Positions 35,526 through 49,900 are shown, counted from the stretch's first letter. The stretch: DNA of 64,000 bases from Panopea generosa (GCA_029582155.1 CM055901.1:24399657-24463656), one strand, 5' to 3'. Translations and numbers: made by a program. The notes: generated by a model not told the origin, from the sequence alone.

Positions 35526-36296
35526 CATCTATCTTTGGTCGGAATTAATTTATCATCCAAAATTTATTTCGGGTACATACGATTATGGGATGAGGTTGTG
35601 CAGCGGCCCAGACTAACACGTATTAAACCTCTAAAGCTGTCAAAAGCTGTTTCAAGCAGTCGACATCTCATTTTAAAAGTAAATTATGATCAAGTTTAAA
35701 AATTATACATAAAATCAGTGACTTAATTACAGAAACTGGCAGGCTAATAGCAATATAATGTCCTTTTAGTATTTCTATAATAACTCTTCGAATCTTAGTC
35801 AGAATTTAACAATTTTGGTGCCAAAGTAAAGCTGATAAAAATGATGACCAATTCCAGTAACCAATTATTTATTTTATTTTTTTTCTGAATTTAAATTATT
35901 ACGGATTGAAATCGAAATATGCTGAAATTTCACGAAAAAAAAATTTAAACAAAAAACGGTAGTCTTATTTTAACAAATACCATGTGCGTTTAAACAAAAC
36001 ATAATAAAAATAGAAATATTAGGTAGAAAGATGAAGCAGTAAGTTTTCCATCTGTGGTGAAAGTTTCATATTGATATTTATTGAACTTGAGTCGTTTTTC
36101 TTATTTTTTATCTCAAAAGTGGGCTAAAAGAGAAAACGATCACACAAAAAAACTTTAAGCGTAAAATTCTTCATTTCTTTAAATTCAAAAAAGAAAAAAA
36201 TAATCTCCCAAATCAAGCCCTTTCTTTTGATACCATAATCACAAAATTATGTTGTTTGATTCTGGAGGATTTGTGTTTCCATGATTTAAAAAACGC

Positions 36297-36513
36297 CACG
36301 TGATCTAGTGGTAAAGCACCAAACCCGTGATCGGAGGGTCGTGGGTATTTCAATCCTTCGCCACGACTATGTGTGGTGTCCTTGAGAAAGACACCTTTTT
36401 CCACATATGCTTAGTACTGGTTATAACCAGGAAGACTTCGAGCGTGATTTGTCTAAGTCGTAAGGACTTGTTTCAAAATCAAAGTAAAATAAATAAGTTC
36501 AAACTAAACTAGA
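36297..36513 (+). mobile_element. tRNA-derived SINE nested in the right outer arm
   Basis: A-box region GATCTAGTGGTAAAGCACC, B-box-like GGTATTTCAATCC, body with GTACTGGTTATAACCAGGAAG shortened as in the 14922 SINE, tail AAGTTCAAACTAAACTA. Comparison with the uninterrupted left arm places the insertion after CATGATTT, with an imperfect ~9-bp duplication (AAAAACGCC / GAAAAAGCC). Confidence 0.82.
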
Positions 36514-36749
36514 AAAAGCCAAAATGTGCCACCTGAAATTTAGACAAGTGCCTCCAGTTGCCTATCTCTGTTTATATGTCTCTGATAAAATTGATCAAAT
36601 TAGGTATTTTTTTCATTAAGGACAATATCCCTAGATCTCTATAATTAGGCCTTTGATTATGTCGATAACTACGAGGACGATGATGATGTTGATGAAAGAT
36701 AAAAATCATAAACTAGTTTTATTTTTTTTTATATGTCCATTCTTCTTTT

Positions 36750-36883
36750 GATTAATATTCGTGCACATTATAAAACTAAATATGTATAATAATGCGTGAC
36801 AATACACCTAATAGTGATGATGGCGATGTAAGAAAATCAAAATTTTCCCAGATCTCCAATACTGCTTCCGCTAACAAAGGAAA
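36750..36883 (+). promoter_or_regulatory. TPR 5' flank
   Basis: The sequence before the ATG includes TGCTTCCGCT (ETS-like) and a purine-rich leader AACAAAGGAAA. No TATA box is obvious at a fixed distance. The promoter assignment is positional. Confidence 0.35.
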
Positions 36884-37040
36884 ATGGCGGGGACCATGGA
36901 GTTCTCGAAATTGTTTGATAATTCCGATTATTCCTCCCTTCCTGAAGAACTTAAAAATAAAATAGAAAATCACGTATCAATTATAAATAAAGATTTGGAC
37001 GAACTAAGATCAAAACATGAGAAATTACGTGTTAATTCAG
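36884..37040 (+). CDS. TPR: TPR exon 1
   Basis: Residues 1-52, starting MAGTMEFSK and including FSKLFDNSDYSSLPEELKNK. Donor GTAAAAAT, phase 1. A second in-frame ATG lies 12 bases downstream. Confidence 0.93.
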
Positions 37041-40000
37041 GTAAAAATCAAGCTAAAAGCGATCGGCATGAAATTACCCCACCCACCAGTGTAATAATTT
37101 AGTTCAATTAATTTTGTTATATTTTAAGGCTTTTCGGCTGTCAAAAAAGTATTAGAGATTGTTTTTCGTTAGAAAGATGTATTACTAACTTACCTTCATG
37201 AAGTAGGTGTTACCTATACTAAACAAAATGTAAAATTGTTCTTAACCTTTCTCCAGCACGTAGATTCCCTTTTTTATGTCAAAACATATTACTTTCAAAG
37301 GGAGATAATTTATCACGAGTGGTGAATTACATTTTTAACACATTATTGATTATGTATGGCAAACAGTTTTATTGGTGACAAAAGAAGTGAAAATGAAATT
37401 TGCAGTGGTAATAACGCCATTCTTGAACATCTTAACGTTGCATATTTCCAGTGTTTTTTTTTTTTCACCATTTTGGGAAGATGACCCATTGGGAATTTTA
37501 GCGGCATTTTCATTGATATTGAGGAAATTTTTGTATAAAATATATTTGTTTAACATCTTAAAATTGTGTACAACTTGCTTCTCTGGCCATTAAATTAAAG
37601 AATCAATGTTTTACTAAATTCAGAATGGGGAAAACTGTTTATTTTATCAAGGAATTATGGAAGTTTCAATTTATAATTATTGAAGCTTTCAATTGGGAAT
37701 CTTTACCACTATATTTGGAAAAAAAGATACTATTTGGAATATGACCCAATACCATGGTTCAATTATGGCTTTTGGCAATTTCCGTGACCGAGCGTTATGA
37801 TAACGAAATTAGGTTCGGGGCTACATTTGTTGTTTATAGAAAAACGCGCCAATCTGTAATCTTATGCAAGCAGTGTATTGATGAACGTTTTTAACGGCTA
37901 ATTAGGTCATCCGATCATCATGTTTGTAATGTTTCTGTGTTGTATTTTTTAGATTGATTAAATCTAGGTCATGCAACACCGTTTATAATGCTATTTATTG
38001 ATAATTTATATTGTTGATTGAAAGCTACATGAGAATCGAACATAACTCAAGTCAGTATACACGTAAATCTATAAGTAGGTCATGTTTGTTTTTGATCTAG
38101 ACAAAGAATTATGGATATGTGTTGTATATTCTCGGACAATCAGGAACATTTTGTGCTGAATGCGTTTCGTTATCCATAAACTATAACTATTGAACTGGAG
38201 ATATTAAAATTGACTTGAGTTGTACATCACTACTCAATTCTTTCGATTTTGGAGAAACAACAGAATATGAAGGTTTGTTTGTGAAGCTTTCATACAAGTT
38301 GTTCATGTTGATAACTTTTATGTTGGGATGTGGAAAGGAATCCTGGACCACCACGTTACCAGTTTACAAAATGTCCTGAAATGGATATTTTCACCAGGGT
38401 CTTCAAATATTCAGTTAATTTTCACACGGAAGAAGGTGTGTACCATGGTGTTTGCATTTTTTCAAATGCATTATTAAAACCGTTTGATAGCTACTGTTAG
38501 AAAAGTATTGATATGGACTCTGTATTGTATGCAGGAGATTACTTATACAGATACACAAAAGAAATATTAAACACACCACATTCTTTTCTAAATCCCAATG
38601 AATTGCCTTTTAACATATCAGAAATCTAACTAAGTTTTCCAATTATCCGAACCTACATTTTCGAATTAACACAAGCAGCGAGCCTTCCCTCAGGCCCTTT
38701 AGGCCTTTGATTATGCCTGTTAACTTAAAGGGAATTTATCAGGATTTTTCAAACTTTTACAATTGGCTAAGATATTTCTAGCGTGTTTTCCTGATATACT
38801 CACTTTAAGAATGTGATATTTCAGCTTTTTAAATTTTTTTGTTTTTTTAATTGTAAAAGTCATGCATTATCAGACCAATTCTACTTGATATTTATCAGGG
38901 TTTCCCCGAGGGTCATAACGCATGTCACATGTGACATCCCTTCAAAAGATTTGGTTGATTAGCGACATCCCTTAAATGACCCGACATGCCTTCCCACCTG
39001 TTGCGACTACCGTTAGATAATCCCATTACACAAGCCCATCAGTAATTAAACAAGTGACCCCGTGGTCAGTTGACCTATTTCACAGACTTGTCAATCACTC
39101 GCAAGTGTGAACTGGAGGTGTGTACAGGTAAGCCAATCAGAACGAGTCGTTTGAAGGTTACTCTGCCTCAATATAGAACGTGATGTCCCAAGAAATTTCT
39201 TGATCCGAGATTTAAAATCGATTACTGACCAAGGTGTCGGTATTACCTTTCAATTGATTCATTAACCTCCCAATCATGTGAAGTCTGTGTAGTATGTATG
39301 CAATCAATCAGAATGAAACACTTAATAAAGCGTGTCACGGTCATTTCTCAGATCGAGACAACTAGAAATAGATCGCAGTGTATTGTAAGTCCTTTATGCA
39401 AGTAAGCAAAACAAAGAAATCGTAAAGGGTTTTCTCAGCATCTTATTTCAACAAAGCTAGAATAAAATCCCCTCTTAAAATGGTTTATTTTGTACATAAA
39501 TCAAAGAAAAAATACGAAAAAACTACCAGATGTAACATGTTGCCTACCGGATGTTAACAAATTTGAGAAACCCGGTCTAAAAGTCGGCGCCTTCAAAAAT
39601 TGGATCCTAAAAAATCGGTGCATTGGTTATTGCAGTCCTGTTTATTAGGGATGTTTAAGACTTAACTATTAATGTTTCCTTTTATAAAATTATATTTATT
39701 TGGAAATACACTGACACCTAATGAAAATTACATAATCAAACATCAAAAATGCAAACTCTAAATTGTATTAACTTTGAAATATGATTAGTTGTCTATTTAT
39801 AAACATTCCTTTACTATATTTTTATGGCAATAATATTCTAATATAGGATAGAAACATATATTTGAAATGCACATTAATGGATAGTTGGATAATTTTTTAT
39901 GAATAATCTTTTTGTGTATACATGTATATACTTTTATAAAATTGGTATTCATTTGGAAAAACACAAATACTGTATGAAAAATATAATTTGCTTCTATATT

Positions 40001-43000
40001 GAATCGAACACTAAAACATATTAATTGTTACTTTCAAATATGACTACCGGTAGTCATCAAGGACTTGTATAGAATAGGATAGGAAACTTGTTTTGGATAG
40101 GAAACTTGCATCTCCAGATTAAATGTTGATGAAATAGCACACAAAGGATTAATTATTTGGCTAGATATTGAAGCTTGAAGGAAAATGTATCATAATTAAC
40201 TTGTTGTAACTTGAACTGCAGTATAGCTATTTTGTAATCAAAAAGTGTTTCAGCAATTTTAAACATCATTTTCTGGGAATGGTATTGTTTTGATGTGAAT
40301 ATCTCTCTGCAATGCAAGATTTTTGAATTTGAATTATGAATGTAAGTTAAGATAATCGAAAACAAGATATTGCAAGATTTTGTGTTAATACAATCTTGAG
40401 CGTTCACAAAATCTCAATCAGTTGCCTTTCCTTCTCTATATAGTTCCTTGCTAGTCATCCATTGAAAAAACTTTAAATTTCTTTGTATTAATTTTATTGC
40501 AGTAATATTCTAAATAGTAGTACATACTTAAAAATGCACCATTCATGAGTGTCAAACTTAAAAAAAATCAACACAGGAGGGGACACCCCTTCCACTTTTA
40601 GCAACATGCCTTCAAAAATTCCTGGGGGGAACCCTGTTTATGTTACTATTGAAAATAAATCACCCCACATGATACCACCGGCTTCATCGAGCATAGTCAA
40701 AATGGCGGACAAATGGGAAATTGTTTACAACAAACGTGGCAATAATATGTCATGCTACTTTGATAGTAATGATATAGATTTACTTAAAAATAGAATTTCG
40801 TTGATCATCTCAAGCAGTGTATATCTATTAAATAAATGATGTTGTTAAAGTGGGTGGAGTAATAAGAAAATAAATTTGGGTATGGATGCTACTTAATTAT
40901 GTAATTTCAAACTTGTGTGTTCCATATATTTTAAAGTATGCCATTAAATTGTTTCAACAAGTTGTTTACATTTGCCATGGCATTATTGAATTGTATAAAC
41001 AAATAATTATCATGTTTTACTCTTAACAGTTCATCAAAAGGTATTCCTATAAAATCTTTTTGAGACCATACATGCGTTCCTACAGCCAGTAGATAAAATC
41101 TACCACTTTTTGAGCCCTACTACTATCAGAGTATCATTTTCTAAATCCATATCATGATTCAGTTTAACTCCCTGCTAAGAAGTATTCAAATAGGATGCCA
41201 GGGAAAATCTAGACCAGAAGACTATTATATAATAGAGTGCCTTCTAATGAATCCCACTGAAATATGTGACTGTAAATAAAAATGGGTTATTTCAGTTTTT
41301 TTATTGTTAAACTACATTTTTCATGTCATTTCTACTGCAGAAATGTACTGATTTTTTTAACAAATCTTACGTTTTTTAATCCTACTAATTGATCCAATCT
41401 CATTTGGATCAATTTTAATACATGTGTCCTATTTGTATGTTTTTACAGAACAACAGTATTGTGAGATTGAGAAGCAACTTATTGATAGTAACACAAAACT
41501 GGCTGCAGAATCATCATCAAATGTAGAGTTGAAGGAAAAAGTGGCTGATCTTGGTAAGCCTGTTGTTTTACAGTGAAACACATTGAGATATTTTTTTTTA
41601 GTAGTTTAACCTTATTCATCTACGGGTTTCACCGGAGGGGATTATATGTTTACTGTCTGTCTGTCTGGAAAGATTGCCCAAAATGTATCCAAGCTAGGTT
41701 TGTGGAACTTTACATGTGTTTACTGTCTGTTCGTCTGGAAAGATTGCTCAAAATGTATCCAAGCTAGGTTTGTGAAACTTAATGTGTTTCCTGTCTGTTC
41801 GTCTTGAAAGATTGCTCAAAATGTATCTAATATGTTTGTGAAACTAAATAGATGTGTTTACTGTCTGTCCATCTAGGTTTGTGAAACTTTACATGTGAAT
41901 AGAGGGCAATATGGAGATAATGCAGGTCAATTTATTTTTTCAGTCAGACACAAATTATGGGTGTTACCTGTAAACCAGTTGGGGACTTGTGTATTACGTG
42001 CAATGTTAGACAGATCATGCTTGAGATCTTCCTGGGTAGAACTTATATTGAGCATATGCAGATAAAATGTCTTGCTCAAGGACATCACATATAGCTGTGG
42101 GGAGGATCCAACCAGGACCCCCCTGATCCTGAGTCAGATGCTCTACTACTTGACCTGGCATGCACACACTTTTTAGCTTGCCTGGACAATGTTCAGGAGA
42201 GCTGTTTTAAAATACCATTTTTGCTCTTTCCAAAGAAAACTAAGCTGCTTTAGATCTCACTGCACAGTGATATTTTGTTCTTTGTTATGTATAAAATAAA
42301 GTAAAAATGCACAGTAAATGGTAGGTTGACCAGCTTGGTTTTTTAAGAGGGTGCAGTGACACCCTGAGATTTCTTTTAAAAAAAGAAGTCCTCAAATGCT
42401 CATAAATACATGCATATGTTGAAATCCTATAGAAGTCACTTTTTTAACACCAGTGATGTCTTATTGCAGTATGTGCTATGCAAACCTTTGCTCTACTCAT
42501 TGCAACAAGAAATCACATCCACTATGTACCATTTTGAAATATTTCAAAACTAAATTACATAGAACTTTTTTTTTTAAGCGTAAGAATCATGTTAATGTGG
42601 GGGGGGGGTGTAACTTTGTAGTGAGACGTTTAAGCTATTTGGTTGTAAATCTGTTATTATATGTAAAGGTAATGGTTACCATCAAAACATTTTTTTTTGT
42701 TCTTTCCTGATCCAGAACTTTGCTTTTGACTGACAAACACAGTACTCTTTTTAAAATGAAACAGATATTTGTAACAGCCTAAATATTTAATGAAGAAGGA
42801 CTTTGAAATCTGTTTGGTAGAGTTTGTTGTGGCAGGGAAACAGCTACTTACGAAAAATATATTTTGGCATTTATCCAATTTTGTCTTACAGAAAAAAATT
42901 ACAATGAAGCCTCTACAAAACTGAAAGATGTCCAGGAAACACAGGATGGAAGTCTTTCAACACAGGTAAGTTTATTATAAGTTGTCCAGGAAACACAGGA

Positions 43001-46000
43001 TGGAAGTCTTTCAACACAGGTGAGTTCATTATAAATTGTCCAGGAAACACAGGATGGAAGTCTTTCAACACAGGTGAGTTCATTATAAGTTGTTCAAGAA
43101 ACACAGGATGGAAGTCTTTCAACACAGGTGAGTTCATTTTAAGTTGTCCAGGAAAAACAGGATGGAAGTCTTCCAACACAGGTGAGTTCATTATAAGTTG
43201 TCCAGGAAACACAGGATGGAAGTCTTTCAACACAGGTGAGTTCATTATAAGTTGTCCAGGAAACACAGGATGGAAGTCTTTCAACACAGGTAAGTTCATT
43301 ATAAGTTGTCCAGGAAACACAGGATGGAAGTCTTTCAACACAGGTAAGTTCATTATAAGTTGTCCAGGAAACACAGGTATGCTCATTAATAGTTGAACAG
43401 AAACTGACAACTAGGCCTACATCAATCTATCTGTAACACATGTCCAGAAAAGCTCATCAAAATGCAACAATAGAGAACACAATGGTGATAAAAAGTGATG
43501 TGATGATTGTGATTGGTTTAGCTTTTTTATTCTCCCAAAAGTTGTATAGTAGAAGTTGCAGTGTTTTCCAGCATTTCATGTCCAGTCCATAACTTTTCAG
43601 ACATAGAGGGATTTTAAAATGATATGGCACAAATAATCACCTTGACATTACGGTGTGTCCCATGCAAGACCTAGATCCAAAGCTCAAGGGTCAAGGTCAC
43701 ACTTTGTCATTTGTCACCAACTAGTGACAATTCTTGTTTCTTTTAAATTTCAAATGGCACAACATGAACAGATTATACCAGGAATAACCACTTACTCGAG
43801 TGTATTATTGCCAACAGTAATGGCGGAGACATGTAAAAATCAGAAACCCACCAGTTATGATCAGACATAAAACGTTCAGTCTAAAATAGCACATGTATGG
43901 ACACTTGCATTTGTTTATGAAGTCTTTGATCCAGCATCTAAAATCAATAATTTTGGAACCATTTCAAATAAAACTGATATATTATTAAGTATACAACATT
44001 TTGGTCCAGAATTTCAAAGAAATATTGCATCTCAATTGAAAATGATTTTTAGAAAAATTAAGAATGTAATGACAAATAACTGTTACTGTGAAATCATTAA
44101 TTTTCGTGGGGTACAAATTTTCGTGGATTTCGTGGGAAGCCCAGACAACGAAATCAAATACCCACAAACTTAGTTTACACAATAATCTAATGCTGTCAAT
44201 ATAAATTATCTCTGTTATCATATGCCTACACGCATTGTGGTAAATAATCCATCCTTTATTTATATATTTTCTTTCGTCATATTGCATCAATATTTACATT
44301 GATGAGTTTGTAAATAGTGTAAGGATTATTTATTACTCATATCATCTTTAATTCTACGTCCATCCGCTCATAGACGTGTGTGTGTAGCGAGATGTGTTAT
44401 AATTTATTGTATATCAATCAAATGTCATAGTTGCTAAAAATAGACCGTCACCTTGAAGCAAAAAGCTATCGAGTTGAAACAATTTGACGTATAGGCCAAC
44501 AGTAAACATTGTAAAAAAAGTGTAAAACTCTGTAAAAGGACAATATGCGTGCGTACAAAGAAAACTACAACATAAGTTTCAAGTGAAGTAATATCTTTTA
44601 TTTAGTGGTATTTTTTATTATTCTATTCTATAATTGTTTCTCTTTATGATTAAATATATGGTGAAACATTTTTAATGAATAAAACAAACAAATCTCTTAA
44701 AATTTAGACGCAGCACATTGGTTTACTGTCCATTTCCACAGTCACGTAATGTGGCACTATTATTATTTACACCAGGCCTGTGTTCTGAAACTCTTTCTGG
44801 ATTACATGTTGTACTTCTCCTTTCCTCACCTGGTGTTTGCATAACAATTAGTTCTATATCGTACTTGTATATTAGCATGATAATTGGCATGTGTCAATTC
44901 TTATTGGCACAGCGGGGTGGGATAAACCCTGACGCATGGCGGGTGTATTACAGCAAAGGTTAATAACTGGAACGCACTATGCGATGTCATTGAGTGTAAA
45001 AATTTTTTTTATTTTTTTTGAAATTGGTTTTCAACGAATTTAAGTCCCCACGAATATGTCTTTGGAATGGAAACCACGAAATTTAAAATCCCCGAAAATA
45101 AATGATTTCACAGTAAATGGTTTTAAAATGTCTACATTTATTTATTGATCAGTACATTAGTTACATAATATTAAGATAACACACAGTATATATGCAGGTA
45201 AAATAGGCATTTCTTTAAGAAATCAAGAGGTGACAACACATATTTGAAGTATGTAAATGTGACAAATGACAACAGTGACTTATGGTGATTGTGTAACAGA
45301 GAATGTATGTTGCGTAAAGTACCCCACCGACATTAATACAATAACCTTTATCTAAATTGTTTCCTGAGAAATTTAATGGTAAAGGCAGGGTGACTGCAAC
45401 AAAATGTATTATTCTAAGCTTTTAAACTTTTTCATTTAGTTACGGTTAACCAGGGTAAATGAACAGCTGGAGGGTGAGAAGAGAGATTTTGCCATGCTCC
45501 TGGAGAAACGCAACAAGGAAATTGACTCACTTAATGGTAATGTTTGGTAATGTTGTACTTGATTTCCTTAGCTATACTGATTGATTATTACATATGTTAG
45601 TGACAATAATTGCGTCACAATCAATGTGTCATGAAAGTTTTAGCATTTTTATTTGATAGTTAAATAAAGTATGTAAATGAACTACTGGGTCCTCTAATTT
45701 AGACTGAGTGGCCGAGCGCTTTAAGGCACTGTTGTCTAATGACCTATGACCGCCCTTTGCTGAGGCTGTTGGTCCGAGCCCAGATTTGTCCAAAAGGTTT
45801 CTTTGAGAAAGTTTGCCAGGGGTATCATACCATGTAACTGTGGCATAATACTGGTCTGTGGCAGTAAATTTTTCAATATATATCACTGAAATATGAAATT
45901 TAGGGCTGATAAAGGTTTTACATATAGTTTATGTCCCTACCATTTGACAAATGTTGATGGGGCATTATGTGTTGTCCATTTGTTCATGCGTCTATCTGGA

Positions 46001-46882
46001 GTCTGCCGAGCGACAATCCATCAAATTAGTTAAAGACAAATTCCAATTGAAATGGACTATATGTATTTTATTGATATGCGTAGCTGTATAATTATATGAT
46101 GCAAATAAAGTTTGACTGTTTGATATTTGTTAGCGTCAGTCAAATTTTACAGGAATTATTGTCTCTTTTCTACTTATTACTAACATAATAGTGGGGGTAT
46201 CCGTATCATGTGGACACGTTTCTAGTTTTGAATCTTGTTTAAGTCATATTTTATTTCTGTGGTTATACTAAGGTGTGTTATATAATGTCAAATTTCTGCC
46301 TTTTTTATTTTATGCTTTTTGATGAATTATAGAGATTTCAAACAGTGAAATTATGAAAATTTAAAAAAAAAGATCTAAAAAAAAAAAAAGAGATAATACT
46401 TTAATTTTTTTATTAATCATTTAATATCTAATGGTGAATTAAGGTTAAAGTAAACAAAAAAATGTGTAAATGCATAAAATAAAAAGAAAATTTGTTTGTT
46501 TTAATGTAAGATCAAATATTTCATCTCGTAATCACCAAAAATGATATTCTCAATCGCGGCAAGCCACTCGTGAGAATATGACTTTTGGTGATCACTTGAA
46601 GTATAATTCGACCTTAAACCAAAACAAACAAATATCCTCTTTATGATTGCATAAAACATTTTCTGTTTAATCAACACAGAGGAGCTGAAGGAACTGTCAA
46701 GGAAAAACTCCGAAATGAACATGTCAAAATGTGAAGCCCTTGCCAAACTTGATGAAATAAACAGCAATCAAGTTAACAAGGAGGTATGCCATTTATTTTG
46801 TGACATTTTCTTACTGTTTGTATTGCCATTATGGTCTCACTTGGTCATCTGACGTCTTTTGTTTGCAGCATTGGTTCAGGAA

Positions 46883-46916
<34 letters not shown>

Positions 46917-49900
46917 CTTTATAAAACGAGAAAAATATTACATTTTCATATTAGTTTTAATAATCTGTCTTCCATCTTGTGCATCGCAGGTTGTTTAACC
47001 CTTTACTTCATAGGTCCGCGTTTTCCCGCACCAATTACAGAAGGCCTTTGAACGAGCAATCTGAATACTTCCTGCAGTGTTTTTTCATTATGTCAGTTAA
47101 TATAAACATAATTCACCCAATAATTCAAAAGCTTTCTATATTAAGTGTCCAAAGGCATCTAAATTAGAGGTGTCCAAAGGCGTCTATATAAGAGGTGTCC
47201 AAAGGCATCTATATTAGGTGTCCAAAGGCGTCTATATAAGAGGTGTCCAAAGGCGTCTATATTAAGTGTCCAAAGGCGTCTATATTAGAGGTGTCCAAAG
47301 GCATCTATATTAAGTGTTCAAAGGCATCTATATTAGAGGTGTCCAAAGATGTCTATATGAAATAAAGGGTAAATGATCATTAACCTCTCACTGGCTGAGC
47401 TTCTGGGTTCGAACTGCTTGGCCCAGAAATTTTGAGTGAAAACTAAGCCAATTACTTGTGGAAGAACGGTGGTTCTACTTGGATTCATTCTGAGAACTTC
47501 TTCCACCAATAAAACTGGATATGTCATAGTTAAAAAACAACAACCTGTTATGTGTTAAAATTAAAATGGCATTAAACCATCCAACTCACATGTCCCGCAT
47601 TTAAAAGAAATTGTATGGAAAAGGCATTAAACCGCATTCTGTTATACAACTTCAGCATTATTTCTGGTGGAAGACGTACTGCATATTGAAATTGTGTTTT
47701 GGAAATTATCTTATTTCAGATTAGTATATTTTAGAGCGGACTTGGCATTGGATTTATCATAATTTTCTTATTTAAATAAAACATTAATCATTTAATTTTT
47801 CCATGGTCATGCAGTTTTGTGTTGCTGGCACAAAGTACAATCTCAAAGTGCCATAGATATTTGACTAAGTGGAGTACAATTGTATGTCAGAAAAATATGT
47901 GGCCAGTCCAGGACTCAAATTCAGGCAGAACCTTTTGCTTACAGAGTGGATGGTCTACCAACTGTGCTAGCCAGACTGCTTACCTACATTTCTCCCCGCA
48001 TGGATTTTATTCCCCATCCCACCCCATTTATTCTACATTTTGTTATCCTGTAAACTTTTCATCTGACTAGGGTTTGAAAGTTTGATTTTGAAAATATGAT
48101 GCCTGTTTTGTTGTTTTGATACCACTGATGCTCATAAAAATGCATGGTAATTTGTCTTTAATATTAGCTATTCTTATGAGTGAATTTAACCATAAACTTG
48201 GTACTAGAAAAGTACACTAATGAAGCCTTAATGCTGATGTTATCCTATAACTACATCACAGTTCCAGATCAAGAGGCTGACCCAGGAGAAGGAGAATTTA
48301 CAGAAGCAGATTGAATGGCTAGACAAGGATCTGAATGAGAAAACTAAGGAGCTAATGACAGTCAGGAGAGAAAAGGTACTTACATATGTAACACACAGTT
48401 AAGACATGACAGTCAGGAGAGAAAAGGTACTTACACATGTAACACAAAGTTAAAACATGACAGTCAGGAGGGAAAAGGTACTTACATATGTTACACACAG
48501 TTAAAACATGACAGTCAGGAGAGAAAAGGTACTTACATATGGAACACACAGTTAAAACATGACAGTTGGAAGAGAGAAAAGGTACTTACATATGTAACAC
48601 ACAGTTAAAACATGACAGTCGGGAGAGAAAAGGTACTAACATATGTAACACAGTTAAAAACATGACAGTCTGAAGAGAAAAGGTACTTACATATGTAACA
48701 CACAGTTAAAACATGACAGTCTGGAGAGAAAAGGTACTAACATATGTAACACAGTTAAAAACATGACAGTCTGGAGAGAAAAGGTACTTACATGTTACAC
48801 ACAGTTAAAACATGTCAGTCGGGAGAGAAAAGGTACTTACATCTGTAACACACAGGTACTTACATATGTAACACACAGTTAAAACCTGACAGTCGGGAGA
48901 GAGAAAGGTACTTACATATGTAACACACAGTTAAAACCTGACAGTTGGGAGAGAAAAGGTACTTACATATGTAACACACAGTTGAAACATGACAGTTGGG
49001 AGAGAAAAGGTACTTACATATGTAACACACAGTTGAAACATGACAGTCGAGAGAGAAAGGTACTTACATATGTAACACACAGTTAAAACATGACAGTTGG
49101 GAGAGAAAAGGTACTTACATATGTAACACACAGTTAAAACATGAAAGTCGAGAGAGAAAGGTACTTACATATGTAACACACAGTTAGAACATGACAGTCG
49201 GGAGAGAAAAGGTACTTACATACATGTATGTTACACACAGTTAAAACATGACAGTCAGGAGAAAAAAGGTACTTACATACGTTACATACAGTTAAAACAT
49301 GAGTTGGGAGAAAAAAGTTACTTACATATGTTACACACAGTTAAAACGTGATATTCAGGAGAGAAACGGTCCTTACATATGTAACACACAGTTAAAGCAT
49401 GACAGTCGGGAGAAAAAAGGTACTTACATATGTTGCACACATTTAAAACATGACAGTTGGGAGAAAAAAGGTACTTACATATGTTACACACAGTTAAAAC
49501 ATGACAGTCCAATAATACTGTTTGTAAACATTTTCACAAAGCCAGTTTGATTTGTACATGTTTGGACAATCAAGACAAGGTTTAAGTAATACAAGTAGTA
49601 TCTCAAATGTATTCTCTCTGTATTTCCGTAGTCATGAATCTTCTATAATTATGGCATGGATATATGATAGAGAAATGTATGTATGTTTGTGCCATTATAT
49701 GATCTTCCCAATTGATTAAAGTTTTACTTTAAGTCTGTTTCCACATTCATCTCACTGATTGTTAATGATTGAACTCTTTGTTATTTCTAATTAATACCAA
49801 TATTGTATATATACAGTCAACTGCACTGCTGGAAGTCCAATCAAAATTAGAAGAAAAGACAGAAGAATGCAGTCTACAACAGGCCACCATAGAGGCACTG

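Larger units (their letters stand above)
32566..36657. mobile_element. Long segmented inverted repeat (foldback-like), about 4.1 kb
   Basis: The outer arms 32566-33060 and 36000-36657 are inverted copies (shared phrases include CTAGGGATATTGTCC, AACAGAGATAGGCAACTGGA and CTAAATTTCAGGTGGCACAT). The inner arms 34145-34580 and 35105-35525 are also inverted copies. The segments between outer and inner arms (33.06-34.14 kb; 35.53-36.0 kb) do not match each other. The right outer arm is interrupted by a SINE. No transposase frame seen. Confidence 0.8.

Noticed and set aside
42913-43410. 165-codon minus ORF with FHPVFPGQLIMNSPVLK repeats
   Set aside because: Antisense of the exon 3-derived 54-bp array; in-frame only because 54 is a multiple of three.
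44718-44963. 81-codon ORF inside the TA-flanked transposon
   Set aside because: No transposase motif and no similarity I recognise; likely chance.
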